DNA of 14,168 nucleotides from Candidatus Methylomirabilota bacterium (GCA_028869615.1 JAGWRQ010000037.1:1-14168), one strand, 5' to 3'. Positions 1-8,131 are shown, numbered from the stretch's first letter. Translations and numbers: made by a program. Notes: a model not told the origin generated them from the sequence alone.

Positions 1-176
1 AGGAGCGGCTTCGAGAAGAACACGTTCGATTGTCCCATCGGGAGGGCGACCTGGAAGCCCGTTGGATTCTTCTTGACTACAGCGATGTAATCATTCATAT
101 TTTCGACGAAGAGATGCGGCTGTACTATGATCTGGAGGGCCTGTGGGCCGACGCGCCGAAACGGGAGTTGGTCTAG
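1..176 (+). CDS. rsfS: Ribosome silencing factor RsfS (Iojap family), 3' end only
   Basis: The first 176 bases hold the last 57 codons of a reading frame that enters from the left edge and stops at TAG 174-176. The visible protein contains ARWILLDYSDVIIHIFDE followed by RLYYDLEGLWADAP, the C-terminal signature of the RsfS/Iojap family. Family members bind ribosomal protein L14 (uL14) on the 50S subunit and block 30S joining when nutrients are short; this is known for the family and not visible here. The reading frame is open throughout. An intrinsic terminator about 55 bases downstream would close its transcript. The N-terminal half lies outside the window, so start, operon partners (often nadD upstream) and promoter cannot be judged. 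Confidence 0.9.
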   Translation, partial: ERLREEHVRLSHREGDLEARWILLDYSDVIIHIFDEEMRLYYDLEGLWADAPKRELV

Positions 177-229
177 GGCGGATCGTCGGTTCCTCTGAGA
201 TAACCTGTTAGAATGAGGCCGATACCTGT

Positions 230-263
230 GAAGCGGAGGGCACATGAGCCCCGCTTCTTTTTT
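230..263 (+). terminator. Rho-independent terminator after rsfS
   Basis: GAAGCGG at 230-236 pairs perfectly with CCGCTTC at 251-257. GGC 239-241 can pair with GCC 248-250 to lengthen the stem across a small bulge, leaving a 6-base loop. Six T residues (258-263) follow immediately. It separates rsfS from the DksA-like gene. Confidence 0.7.
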
Positions 264-335
264 GTTGGGGGCTGGCTGTGCCCGCATGCTCCGCTCTCTC
301 TTTAGAGGGCGAGGGTGATCTTCCGAATCGCCGAG

Positions 336-366
336 GTGGCCTGTCTGCGTGCGGCCACATACAGGC
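336..366 (+). promoter_or_regulatory. Possible alternative hairpins just upstream of the DksA-like gene's ribosome binding site
   Basis: Two mutually exclusive 6-bp stems can form here. GTGGCC 336-341 pairs with GGCCAC 353-358, and GCCTGT 339-344 pairs with ACAGGC 361-366. They end directly before the Shine-Dalgarno sequence (about 368-375). This could be chance in GC-rich DNA; no known RNA regulator is recognised. Confidence 0.25.
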
Positions 367-381
367 AGGGAGGTGATGGGG

Positions 382-735
382 ATGCCGTTGAGGGCAGCGA
401 TCCTGGAACGGTTAAAGGAAAAGCTGTTAGAAAAACGACGAGCGTTGATTAACACAGTGCGGGAGAAGCGCGCAAACAATCTGGAGGGCGGTAGCGATGG
501 CACGCAGGACATCGCTGATCAAGCCACGACCGCCTATACCAAGGAGTTTCTGCTCTCTATCAGCGACGCTGAGCGCCAGTTGTTGAAGCAGGTGGACGCC
601 GCCCTGGAGAAGATGCGGCAGAAGAAGTATGGCGAGTGCGAACGGTGCGGCGAGCCAATCAGTGAGAAGCGGCTCGAGGCGTTGCCTTTTGCCCGATTTT
701 GCATTGCCTGCCAGGAGGAAGAGGAACGGAGCTGA
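382..735 (+). CDS. DksA/TraR-type C4 zinc-finger regulator
   Basis: This 117-residue protein has a charged N-terminal half likely to form a coiled coil, then a C4 zinc finger (C86-x2-C89 and C107-x2-C110) in the order seen in DksA/TraR proteins. The sequence DIADQA (D43, D46, A48) matches the DxxDxA coiled-coil tip motif that DksA uses in the RNA polymerase secondary channel, so a transcription-modulating role is likely. I chose ATG 382 because GGGAGGTG (368-375) ends 6 bases before it. A GTG at 349 and an ATG at 376 are in frame but badly placed for that site. It is shorter than E. coli DksA (151 aa) and resembles the short DksA-like proteins of many lineages. Its stop lies inside the start of the ComF-family gene, so the two are probably co-translated. 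Response to ppGpp cannot be judged. Confidence 0.85.
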   Translation: MPLRAAILERLKEKLLEKRRALINTVREKRANNLEGGSDGTQDIADQATTAYTKEFLLSISDAERQLLKQVDAALEKMRQKKYGECERCGEPISEKRLEALPFARFCIACQEEEERS

Positions 736-1469
736 AGGAGCTGCTGGCGGCCTTTCTCCACCTCGTCTTTCCCTCCCCCTGCCGAGTGTGCCGTCAACCC
801 CTAGACGCCACTCGCCGGTCCCTCATCTGTGGCCGCTGCTGGCTGAAGATTCAGCCCGTTACCGAACCGTTTTGTCCCCGCTGTGGGAGGCTCTTCGCCT
901 CGCTCAAGAGCCTCAAGGCAAGCCCTGACCACCTGTGCGGATCCTGCCGGGAGCGATTGCCGCCATTCGCTATGGCGAGGTCGGCGGCGTTGTACGAAGC
1001 CGACGGGACGATGCGCCAGGCAATCCTGCTGTTCAAGTATGGTGGCCGCCGTACGCTCTCCCGTCATCTGGGTCGTCTGATGGTCGAGACGGCCGGATAC
1101 CTGTTTGATCCCCGTGAGTTTGATCTCCTGATCCCGGTTCCGCTCCATTCCAAGCGAGAGCGTACGCGAGGCTTTAACCAGGCGGCGCTCTTGGCGAAGG
1201 AGGTCGGACGCGGCTTCGGCCTTGACGTTGGTGAGCGCCTGCTGGGGCGGGTCCGAGCTACGGAGGCCCAAAGTGGAGGTCGGCGAGAGAGGGAGAAGAA
1301 CGTCAAAGGAGCCTTTCAGGTCACGCGGCCCGATCGCGTGAAGGACCGGAGGCTCCTGCTGATTGACGATGTCTTGACAACCGGCGCGACCGCCGGCGAG
1401 TGCGCCAAGACCCTCCTTGCTGCCGGCGCCGCAACGGTGGGAGTCTACACCCTCGCCCGAGTCGAATGA
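699..1469 (+). CDS. comF: ComF-family phosphoribosyltransferase-like protein
   Basis: ComF proteins combine an N-terminal zinc-binding double ribbon with a type I phosphoribosyltransferase domain and are needed for DNA uptake in competent bacteria; their enzymatic activity is largely unknown. Both parts are visible. Eight cysteines occur in pairs (C28/C31, C44/C47, C59/C62, C80/C83, counted from TTG 699), and the PRPP loop LLLIDDVLTTGATA covers about residues 219-232. The family signature QSGG...R...N.KGAF sits at about 191-206. The true start is uncertain. TTG 699 lies deep inside the preceding zinc-finger gene. A CTG at 732 overlaps that gene's TGA (CTGA), sits 7 bases after a GAGG, and would give a more typical N-terminus before the first cysteine pair. 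No ATG or GTG precedes the zinc site in frame apart from these options. No other competence genes are in view, so a role in transformation is only inferred. Confidence 0.88.
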   Translation: MHCLPGGRGTELKELLAAFLHLVFPSPCRVCRQPLDATRRSLICGRCWLKIQPVTEPFCPRCGRLFASLKSLKASPDHLCGSCRERLPPFAMARSAALYEADGTMRQAILLFKYGGRRTLSRHLGRLMVETAGYLFDPREFDLLIPVPLHSKRERTRGFNQAALLAKEVGRGFGLDVGERLLGRVRATEAQSGGRREREKNVKGAFQVTRPDRVKDRRLLLIDDVLTTGATAGECAKTLLAAGAATVGVYTLARVE

Positions 1470-1518
1470 TGACGCTGACGCGCCCCCAGCCCCTATCTGC
1501 TCGCGCACTCAATAGGAC

Positions 1519-1548
1519 TTGCCAAAGGCCAAAAAACGGAACTAAAAT
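1519..1548 (+). promoter_or_regulatory. Putative sigma-70 promoter for the small secreted protein
   Basis: TTGCCA at 1519-1524 (-35) and TAAAAT at 1543-1548 (-10) are separated by 18 bases, in an AT-rich pocket of otherwise GC-rich DNA. Transcription would start near 1555, at the first arm of the leader hairpin. Confidence 0.45.
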
Positions 1549-1551
1549 AAT

Positions 1552-1605
1552 CCACCTCGTGAAAGGCGGGTAAGCGTTAGCGCTTGTGAGCGAGAGGGGA
1601 GGTGG
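1552..1605 (+). promoter_or_regulatory. Structured 5' leader RNA element, class unknown
   Basis: CCACCTC 1552-1558 pairs perfectly with GAGGTGG 1599-1605. Inside this stem, AAGCG 1572-1576 pairs with CGCTT 1581-1585 around a TTAG tetraloop. With the promoter call at 1519-1548, the transcript would begin with this two-level fold about 100 bases before the start codon at 1708. I compared it by eye with the conserved cores of common riboswitches (cyclic-di-GMP, SAM, glycine, TPP, molybdenum cofactor) and saw no match. Confidence 0.35.
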
Positions 1606-1707
1606 TGCGGCCGTGAGGGAGCGGTAAGACACCATCCGCGCATCGGCTTCTGAACCGAACGAACTGAGCATTGCGGCGTACATGATCAAAAAGGGAGGGT
1701 ATCCCAC

Positions 1708-1992
1708 ATGAAACGACTGTTCTTTGCCAGCGTGATCGTAAGTCTGTTTGTGACGGGAGTCTCGGTCTCGTGGGCTGAGACCACTACCGTCAAGGGCTCG
1801 AAGAGCAACGGAGATAATCGCGTCAGTGGAAAAGAAGGAGCCCAGAAGAAGGGGACCAAGCCGACGGCCGCGCCTGCGACGCAAGACCCGTGCGCGAGCG
1901 TCAAGAATGACGCGACCAAATATGCAGCCTGTCAGGATGCCGCAAATCCCCGTGGGCTTACGAATATTAAGGAGCGTGGGCGGAAATACTGA
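1708..1992 (+). CDS. Small secreted hypothetical protein
   Basis: I do not recognise this 94-residue protein. It begins with a clear signal peptide: KR at residues 2-3, a hydrophobic core to about residue 20, and a likely signal peptidase cut after SWA (residues 21-23). The mature part, about 71 residues, is hydrophilic and low in complexity, rich in Lys, Thr, Ala, Asn and Gly. It has two cysteines in DPCASV...YAACQD that could form one disulfide. The AAGGGAGG before ATG 1708 is a good ribosome binding site. It stands alone between comF and gap, with its own putative promoter and a structured leader. Size and composition suggest a periplasmic or cell-surface protein. No function is proposed. 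Confidence 0.75.
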   Translation: MKRLFFASVIVSLFVTGVSVSWAETTTVKGSKSNGDNRVSGKEGAQKKGTKPTAAPATQDPCASVKNDATKYAACQDAANPRGLTNIKERGRKY

Positions 1993-2100
1993 TCCGACAT
2001 GGGTGTTGGGGGCTTCGGGGATGTAAGTGGACCGGCTATTCGATGGACTGAAGGAGCGAGGGGGGAGCAAAAAATTCTATGGGGAGTTGGCCTTAGGGGA

Positions 2101-2129
2101 TTGACATTTGGGAACAAAGGCCTTATAAA
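2101..2129 (+). promoter_or_regulatory. Strong sigma-70-type promoter of the gap-pgk-tpiA-secG operon
   Basis: TTGACA at 2101-2106 is a perfect -35 box and TATAAA at 2124-2129 a near-perfect -10 box, spaced by the optimal 17 bases. Transcription would start near 2136, giving a leader of about 95 bases before gap. The palindrome AAGGCCTT (2117-2124) touches the -10 box and could be an operator, but may be chance. Confidence 0.8.
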
Positions 2130-2139
2130 AAAGGGCTGA

Positions 2140-3231
<1,092 letters not shown>

Positions 3232-3264
3232 CGGCTCTCTTACAACCGCATTATTTCGGGAAGC

Positions 3265-3363
3265 GTCATTGCGAGGGAGCGCAGCGACCGAAGCAATCCC
3301 ACCGTTCTTCGCATCCTCAAGAACGCTGAGATTGCCGCACTCCCGATGGTCGCTCGCAATGAC
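3265..3363. repeat. REP/BIME-like imperfect palindrome between gap and pgk
   Basis: The left arm 3265-3300 begins GTCATTGCGAGGGAGCGCAG and ends GAAGCAATCCC. The right arm 3328-3363 starts GAGATTGCC and ends GGTCGCTCGCAATGAC; its reverse complement shares GTCATTGCGAG, CGACC and GCAATC with the left arm. Between them CGTTCTT 3303-3309 pairs with AAGAACG 3319-3325. The whole unit can fold into one long hairpin of about 100 bases. From memory, GTCATTGCGAG...GAAGCAATC units are abundant intergenic repeats in several phyla. In the mRNA it could protect the upstream gap message or partly terminate, giving gap more product than pgk. Confidence 0.75.
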
Positions 3364-3386
3364 AATGTAGCTAGACTGATTTCTAT

Positions 3387-3403
3387 TGCGATAGTGAATC
3401 GCA
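3387..3403 (+). repeat. Short perfect inverted repeat before pgk
   Basis: TGCGAT 3387-3392 and ATCGCA 3398-3403 form a 6-bp stem with a 5-base loop, 25 bases before the pgk ATG. No T-run follows, so it is not a terminator. It may affect pgk translation, which otherwise lacks a clear ribosome binding site. Confidence 0.35.
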
Positions 3404-3428
3404 GATCTCCTCTTGCACCGTGAGTGAT

Positions 3429-4616
3429 ATGACCAAACTCTGTATCGATAACCTGGAACTTCCAGGGAAACGGCTTCTCATCCGCGTCGATTTCAACGTC
3501 CCGATCGACGAGCAAGGGATGATTACCGACGACACGCGCATCCGCGCCGCCCTCCCCACGATCAACTATGCGATCCAACATAGGGCGAAGGTCTTGCTCA
3601 TCTCCCACCTCGGCCGGCCCAAGGGTGGTCCCAACCCGAAGTTCAGCCTCGGGCCTGTGGCAGGGCGACTGTCTGCATTGCTGGGGAGTCCGGTCGAGAT
3701 GGCTGAGGATTGCGTGGGACCGGAGGTGAAGGCCCGGATCGACAGGATGGAGCTTGGGGATGTGCTGATGCTGGAGAACTGCCGCTTTCATCCGGAAGAA
3801 GAAAAGAACGACGACATGTTCTCTAGGGCGCTGGCGGAGCTGTGTGACCTGTACGTCAACGACGCCTTCGGTACTGCGCACCGCGCCCACGCCTCCACCG
3901 TCGGCGTGACACGATTCGTCAAGCAGTCGGCGTGCGGTTTTCTCATGCAGACCGAGCTCAAACAGCTCGGGGCGCTGCTCGACCACCCCGCGCGCCCCTT
4001 CATCGCCATTCTTGGCGGCGCGAAGGTGTCGGATAAGATCGGCGTCCTGGCCAATCTGCTCCCGAAGGTGGACAGTTTCCTGATCGGCGGCGGCATGGCC
4101 TATACGTTCCTGAAGGCTCAAGGGCACGAGGTGGGAAGCTCTCGGGTGGAGGCTGACGGACTGAAGGTAGCCCAAGAGACAATGGAGCAGGCCAGCCGTT
4201 CGAACGTGGCCATTCATCTGCCCAGTGACCATGTGATTGCGGAGCGGATTGGCGCAGACGTACCCACCAGACACGTCGATGGGACTATCCCGATCGGTTT
4301 TATGGGGCTTGACATCGGTCCCGCGACGATCAGGCGATTCGTTCGGGAGGTTGAGCGCGCAAAAACGATCCTGTGGAACGGGCCGATGGGCGTCTTCGAG
4401 CTGTTGCCGTTCCGGGAGGGGACGTTTGCCTTGGCCAAAGCGGTCGCGGCCTCGGGCGCCCATTCGGTAATCGGGGGCGGGGATACGGCTGCCGCTGTCG
4501 CCCAAGCTGGAGCCGCTGAGCAGATGACTCATATCTCGACGGGAGGCGGCGCATCCCTGGAGTTTTTGGAAGGGAAGGAACTGCCGGGTATCGCCGCGCT
4601 CACCAATAAAAGATAG
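3429..4616 (+). CDS. pgk: Phosphoglycerate kinase
   Basis: It transfers the acyl phosphate of 1,3-bisphosphoglycerate to ADP, giving ATP and 3-phosphoglycerate. The 395-residue length fits bacterial PGK. Landmarks in order are RVDFNVP (19-25, substrate binding), ISHLGRPKG (58-66), [25 protein letters not shown], the hinge region [11 protein letters not shown], then nucleotide-domain motifs [21 protein letters not shown] and [16 protein letters not shown] 3429 gives the family N-terminus (MTKLCIDNL). An in-frame GTG at 3420 is an alternative, and neither has a good Shine-Dalgarno sequence. It follows gap after 197 bases holding a large palindromic repeat, and is followed by tpiA after 17 bases. 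Lower expression than gap is plausible from this layout. Confidence 0.97.
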   Translation: MTKLCIDNLELPGKRLLIRVDFNVPIDEQGMITDDTRIRAALPTINYAIQHRAKVLLISHLGRPKGGPNPKFSLGPVAGRLSALLGSPVEMAEDCVGPEVKARIDRMELGDVLMLENCRFHPEEEKNDDMFSRALAELCDLYVNDAFGTAHRAHASTVGVTRFVKQSACGFLMQTELKQLGALLDHPARPFIAILGGAKVSDKIGVLANLLPKVDSFLIGGGMAYTFLKAQGHEVGSSRVEADGLKVAQETMEQASRSNVAIHLPSDHVIAERIGADVPTRHVDGTIPIGFMGLDIGPATIRRFVREVERAKTILWNGPMGVFELLPFREGTFALAKAVAASGAHSVIGGGDTAAAVAQAGAAEQMTHISTGGGASLEFLEGKELPGIAALTNKR

Positions 4617-4633
4617 GGTAGAGGTTTTTAGTG

Positions 4634-5392
4634 ATGCGAACACCGCTTATTGCGGGAAATTGGAAGATGTACAAAACCTCGTCCGAGGCGATCGTATTGG
4701 CGAAGGCGATCGTGAAGACGCTGTCGACGCCAGACGGGACCCAAGTGGTGATATGTCCTCCATTTACGGCGCTTGCTGCTGTTGGTCAGGTCGTTGTCGG
4801 GTCAAGAATAAGCCTTGGCGCGCAGGACCTGCATTGGGCAAAGGAGGGGGCCTACACTGGCGAGGTATCGGCGGAAATGCTCCGGGATATCGGATGTCGC
4901 TATGTCATTATTGGCCACTCCGAGCGGCGACAGTATTTCGGGGAGACCGATGAGGGTGTGAATAAGAAGTGCCGTGCCGCCCTGGCAAGCGATCTCACCC
5001 CGATCGTCTGTGTCGGTGAGACTCTCGCCGAGCGGGAGGCGGGACGCGCTTACGGCATCGTGGAGACACAGCTCAAAGGGGCGCTGTCGGGTCTTTTGCC
5101 TGAGCAGGTTCAAAGGCTTGCCCTCGCGTATGAGCCGGTCTGGGCTATTGGCACAGGAAGAACGGCCACCCCGAGCCAGGCTGACGAGATGCACGCCCAT
5201 ATCCGAAAGACCGTTGCCATGCTGGTCGATGCCGAGATCGCGCGCAGTGTCCGTATCCTCTATGGGGGAAGCGTCAAGTCGGATAATGCCAAGGAGTTGC
5301 TGGAGCGATCTGAGATCGACGGCGCACTGGTTGGCGGGGCAAGCTTACAGGCTGATTCGTTCGCGGCGATCGCAGCAGCGGCCAAAAGATAA
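4634..5392 (+). CDS. tpiA: Triosephosphate isomerase
   Basis: It interconverts dihydroxyacetone phosphate and glyceraldehyde 3-phosphate in the cytoplasm. The protein has 252 residues, the usual size. Catalytic residues are K11 in GNWKMYK, H95 in IIGHSERR and E167 in [11 protein letters not shown]. The phosphate-gripping segments YGGSVKSDN and [10 protein letters not shown] follow near the C-terminus. ATG 4634 is preferred over the overlapping in-frame GTG 4631, with AGAGG (about 4620-4624) some 9 bases upstream. The 17-base gap from pgk and 18-base gap to secG show tight operon packing. Confidence 0.97.
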   Translation: MRTPLIAGNWKMYKTSSEAIVLAKAIVKTLSTPDGTQVVICPPFTALAAVGQVVVGSRISLGAQDLHWAKEGAYTGEVSAEMLRDIGCRYVIIGHSERRQYFGETDEGVNKKCRAALASDLTPIVCVGETLAEREAGRAYGIVETQLKGALSGLLPEQVQRLALAYEPVWAIGTGRTATPSQADEMHAHIRKTVAMLVDAEIARSVRILYGGSVKSDNAKELLERSEIDGALVGGASLQADSFAAIAAAAKR

Positions 5393-5410
5393 AGGGTTAA
5401 GGAGGTAGTA

Positions 5411-5782
5411 ATGATTATCGCGCTTTCCGTCGTACATCTGCTTATTGCAGTGGTCCTCGTTGTGATTGTGCTCCTCCAGAGCGGCAAAGGCGCCGACATC
5501 GGCGCCGCGTTTGGCGGCGGGTCGAGCCAGACTGTCTTCGGTGGACGCGGCGCTGCGACTTTCTTGAGCAAGCTGACTCTGGCAGCGGCTGTGCTCTTTA
5601 TGATCTCATCCATCATACTGACTGTCGTGTCTGAGCGCAGGGGTCGTTCATCGGTGATTACAGAGGAACGGGTCCAGCAGACCGCCCCAGCCCCTGCATC
5701 GCCTCCGACCGGCGCCCCGGCGCCGCCGACGTCTCCGGCCGAACAGACGCCGCCAGGGCAGGTCCCTCCAGCCGCTAAGTAG
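5411..5782 (+). CDS. secG: Preprotein translocase subunit SecG
   Basis: SecG is the small accessory subunit of the SecYEG channel that helps proteins cross the inner membrane. The 123-residue protein shows two membrane helices, about residues 3-22 and 53-74. The loop between them carries the family signature [17 protein letters not shown] followed by [10 protein letters not shown]. Residues 85-123 form a Pro/Ala/Thr-rich tail, common in SecG from many phyla and probably disordered. AAGGAGG about 6 bases before ATG 5411 is a strong ribosome binding site. Placement after tpiA is a widely conserved but functionally unexplained linkage. Confidence 0.95.
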   Translation: MIIALSVVHLLIAVVLVVIVLLQSGKGADIGAAFGGGSSQTVFGGRGAATFLSKLTLAAAVLFMISSIILTVVSERRGRSSVITEERVQQTAPAPASPPTGAPAPPTSPAEQTPPGQVPPAAK

Positions 5783-5814
5783 CTCGATGCCCTTAGGCCC
5801 GCTACCCCTGATTC

Positions 5815-5840
5815 TTCGCCAAACCGTATCTTCTGGCGAA
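5815..5840 (+). repeat. Inverted repeat downstream of secG
   Basis: TTCGCCA 5815-5821 pairs perfectly with TGGCGAA 5834-5840 across a 12-base loop. No T-run follows, so termination here would not be classical. It marks the end of the glycolytic operon or a processing site before the next gene cluster. Confidence 0.35.
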
Positions 5841-5878
5841 AGAGACGTGTATGATATGCATCGCAGGGTTGTTGGTCT

Positions 5879-6271
5879 ATGGCGCCTCCCTTCGTAAGCT
5901 CCAAGGTTTCACCGTTCGGTAGCCGCTGGTCGAGGATTCGGTCCCGCTTGCGCCGCGGCTTCGCCCATGCGTTCGCACTCAGCGGCCAAGACAGCCGGCT
6001 CGAGGCGGAAGATCTCGCGTTGCTGGATCGTTTTGCCCGCCTTCTCGCTGATCGCGGTCTCACGATGCCTGCCATATTTCTGGTGGAGTCTCTTGTGCCT
6101 CTCGGTTTCCTTGCCAGTCAACTGGTTCATGCCCTGACACCGATCATGGGCATGGTTGCCCCCCCCGATGACATTGAACGGCTCGCCCGTGTGCTGGAGC
6201 GGGAAGCGACCCCGGCGGTCTTCATCGACAGACTTCGACTCATGGAGGAGGGACAGCGCTGTGAGTCGTGA
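5879..6271 (+). CDS. Small conserved hypothetical protein coupled to the MutL-like gene
   Basis: I cannot name a function for this 130-residue protein. Residues 1-40 are basic and low in order. The rest is predicted helical, with a segment LTMPAIFLVESLVPLGFLASQ (about 61-81) and a final helical part ERLARVLEREATPAVFIDRL. From memory, small proteins with an 'L..PAIF.lE...Pl.FL.SQ' core occur beside MutL-like genes in other phyla; a database search would be needed to confirm this. The middle is amphipathic to hydrophobic but probably not a true membrane span. Its end overlaps the GTG start of the ATPase gene by 11 bases, so it is likely translationally coupled and may be a partner subunit. The ribosome binding site before ATG 5879 is weak (AGGGTT), and the real start could lie slightly downstream. 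Confidence 0.7.
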   Translation: MAPPFVSSKVSPFGSRWSRIRSRLRRGFAHAFALSGQDSRLEAEDLALLDRFARLLADRGLTMPAIFLVESLVPLGFLASQLVHALTPIMGMVAPPDDIERLARVLEREATPAVFIDRLRLMEEGQRCES

Positions 6272-8057
6272 GATGACGGCGATCCTGGCCACCGACTGCG
6301 GAAGCACGACCACCAAGGCGATCCTGATCCAGAAGGTAGGGGCAGAGTACCGCCAGACCTTCCGCGGCGAGTCCCCGACCACCGTCGAGGCTCCGTTCGA
6401 CGATGTGACTCGCGGGGTACTGAACGCCATCCAGGAGGTGGAGGAGCTGTCCGGACGGAAGCTCCTGGATGGAGAGAAGATCTTGACGCCTGCCGAGGAG
6501 GGTCACGGTGTCGATCTTTACGTCTCCACGAGCAGCGCCGGTGGAGGTCTCCAGATGATGGTAGCGGGCGTGGTCATGGCCATGACCGCCGAGAGCGCCC
6601 AACGGTGCGCCCTTGGCGCCGGCGCCATCGTCATGGACGTGTTGGCCAGCAATGATGGCAGAGCGGCGCATGAGAAGATCGAGCGAATCCGGGTTCTAAG
6701 GCCAGATATGATCTTGCTGTCCGGCGGGACCGATGGCGGAACGATTTCGCACGTTGTGGAGTTGGCGGAATATATTCGGGCGGCCGATCCGAAGCCCCGG
6801 CTTGGCGGGAGCTTCAAGCTCCCGGTCATCTTTGCCGGCAACAAAGATGCGCGGAATCGGATTCAGGAGATTCTGGGCGACCGAACGGCCCTCGTCATGA
6901 CCGATAATATTCGACCCATCCTTGAGCGGGAGAATCTCGGACCGGCCCGCCACACGATCCACGACCTGTTCCTCGAGCACGTTATGGCTCAGGCGCCGGG
7001 GTACGGAGTGCTCATGGGGTGGACAGGCGCGCCGATCATGCCGACGCCGGCCGCGGTCGGCCTCATCATGGAGCAGGCGGCAAAGGCGCAGGGGTTGAAC
7101 CTGCTGGGTGTGGACATTGGCGGCGCCACAACAGATGTGTTCTCAGTGGTGGATGGACAATTCACTCGGACCGTCAGCGCCAATCTGGGAATGAGTTATA
7201 GCGTGAGTAATGTCCTGGCCGAGGCCGGTATCGACAAGATCGAGCGCTGGCTGGTCGATCCGATTGCAGAGCAGGAGTTGCGGAATCGGATCAAAAATAA
7301 GATGATTCGGCCAACCACGATCCCCCAGACGTTGCCGGATCTGGCCCTGGAGCAGGCAATCGCGCGGGAGGCGCTCCGTCTGGCATTTGACCAACACAAG
7401 GCGCTGGCCGTCAGCCTGAAGGGCGTTCAGCAAGAACGAACCATTGCGGATGCCTTCGAGCAGGAAGAGGGCGGGAAGAGCCTCATCGACCTGTACAGGA
7501 TCGACTTGATCATCGGGAGCGGTGGGATCCTGTCTCATGCGCCACGCCGTGTCCAGGCGATGATGATGATGATCGATGCCTACCAACCGCTTGGACTGAC
7601 GCAGTTGGCGGTGGACAGCATCTTCATGATGCCGCACCTCGGTGTGCTGTCCCAGGTCAATGAGCGAGCCGCCACTGAGGTCTTCCTGAAAGATTGCTTG
7701 GTTCCACTCGGGAGTTGCCTGGCAGCCGAGGGGAGGGCAAAGCGCGGCGAGTCATGTTTCGCGTATACCATCCGATTTGCAGATGGTCGGCAAGCGCAGG
7801 GTACCGTCCGATTCGGAGAGATCCTTCGCCTCGATCTTCCTCTCGGAGCAGAAGCCGAGCTCCAGGCGGAGCCGTCGAAGAGTTTTGACCTGGGTGCCGG
7901 GAAGGGGAAACCGGTGAAGCTTCAAGCGAAAGGCGGCGTAGTCGGGCTGATCCTGGATGCCAGAGGACGGCCGCTCTACCTGGCAGAGGACGAGTCGGAG
8001 CGGATCACCGGGCTGCGCGGTTGGGCTAAGGCGGTCGATCTGTATCCGGAGGTTTAA
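6261..8057 (+). CDS. MutL-like (GlmL family) ASKHA ATPase with long C-terminal extension
   Basis: The family is named for GlmL/MutL of the glutamate mutase operon, thought to act as an ATP-dependent chaperone or reactivase for a B12 enzyme. It is unrelated to mismatch-repair MutL. Here 598 residues show the sugar kinase/Hsp70/actin fold motifs: phosphate-1 loop ATDCGSTTTK (about 10-19), phosphate-2 loop GVDIGGATTD (283-292) and adenosine motif IIGSGG (417-422). SGGTDGG lies near residue 154. About 120 residues past the conserved core (from about 475) form a beta-rich extension with GVVGLILDARGRPL, longer than classic GlmL (about 460 aa). GTG 6261 is chosen because GGAGGG (6247-6252) lies 8 bases upstream; the in-frame ATG 6273 is 20 bases away. 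No mutase subunit is near. Downstream genes encode membrane proteins, so the ATPase may serve a membrane complex instead. Confidence 0.85.
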   Translation: MSREMTAILATDCGSTTTKAILIQKVGAEYRQTFRGESPTTVEAPFDDVTRGVLNAIQEVEELSGRKLLDGEKILTPAEEGHGVDLYVSTSSAGGGLQMMVAGVVMAMTAESAQRCALGAGAIVMDVLASNDGRAAHEKIERIRVLRPDMILLSGGTDGGTISHVVELAEYIRAADPKPRLGGSFKLPVIFAGNKDARNRIQEILGDRTALVMTDNIRPILERENLGPARHTIHDLFLEHVMAQAPGYGVLMGWTGAPIMPTPAAVGLIMEQAAKAQGLNLLGVDIGGATTDVFSVVDGQFTRTVSANLGMSYSVSNVLAEAGIDKIERWLVDPIAEQELRNRIKNKMIRPTTIPQTLPDLALEQAIAREALRLAFDQHKALAVSLKGVQQERTIADAFEQEEGGKSLIDLYRIDLIIGSGGILSHAPRRVQAMMMMIDAYQPLGLTQLAVDSIFMMPHLGVLSQVNERAATEVFLKDCLVPLGSCLAAEGRAKRGESCFAYTIRFADGRQAQGTVRFGEILRLDLPLGAEAELQAEPSKSFDLGAGKGKPVKLQAKGGVVGLILDARGRPLYLAEDESERITGLRGWAKAVDLYPEV

Positions 8058-8064
8058 AGCTATT

Positions 8065-8131
8065 AGCAATCAGCTATCAGCTTTCAGCAAGAGCTGTCTT
8101 CCTGACTGCTGATCGCTGACGGCTGGCTGCT
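8065..8131. repeat. Heptad-periodic CAGC inverted repeat between the ATPase and barrel-sandwich genes
   Basis: The left arm 8065-8089 and right arm 8107-8131 are 25-base inverted repeats differing only at two-base blocks. CAGC recurs every 7 bases in the left arm (CAGCTAT, CAGCTTT, CAGC) and GCTG every 7 bases in the right arm (GCTGATC, GCTGACG, GCTGGCT). A 17-base loop separates them. It fills most of the 82-base gap, the only non-overlapping junction in this cluster. Confidence 0.8.

Noticed and set aside
349..381. GTG 349 as start of the DksA-like protein
   Set aside because: The extra residues have no family match and the strong GGGAGGTG site is positioned for ATG 382.
1552..1707. Known riboswitch upstream of the small secreted protein
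   Set aside because: Stems are present but none of the conserved cores I know (cyclic-di-GMP, SAM, glycine, TPP, Moco, fluoride) can be read in the sequence.
3240..4643. Long open frame (467 codons) on the minus strand opposite pgk
   Set aside because: It is the antisense shadow of a fully recognisable pgk. The translation is Arg/His/Gly-rich with no domain, and it also runs through the palindromic repeat.
5783..5878. tRNA gene after secG, a common arrangement
   Set aside because: No cloverleaf, T-loop GGTTCGAATCC or acceptor pairing is visible in these 96 bases.
6261..8057. DNA mismatch repair MutL
   Set aside because: The motifs are ASKHA phosphate loops, not GHKL ATPase motifs. The name similarity is a coincidence of nomenclature.
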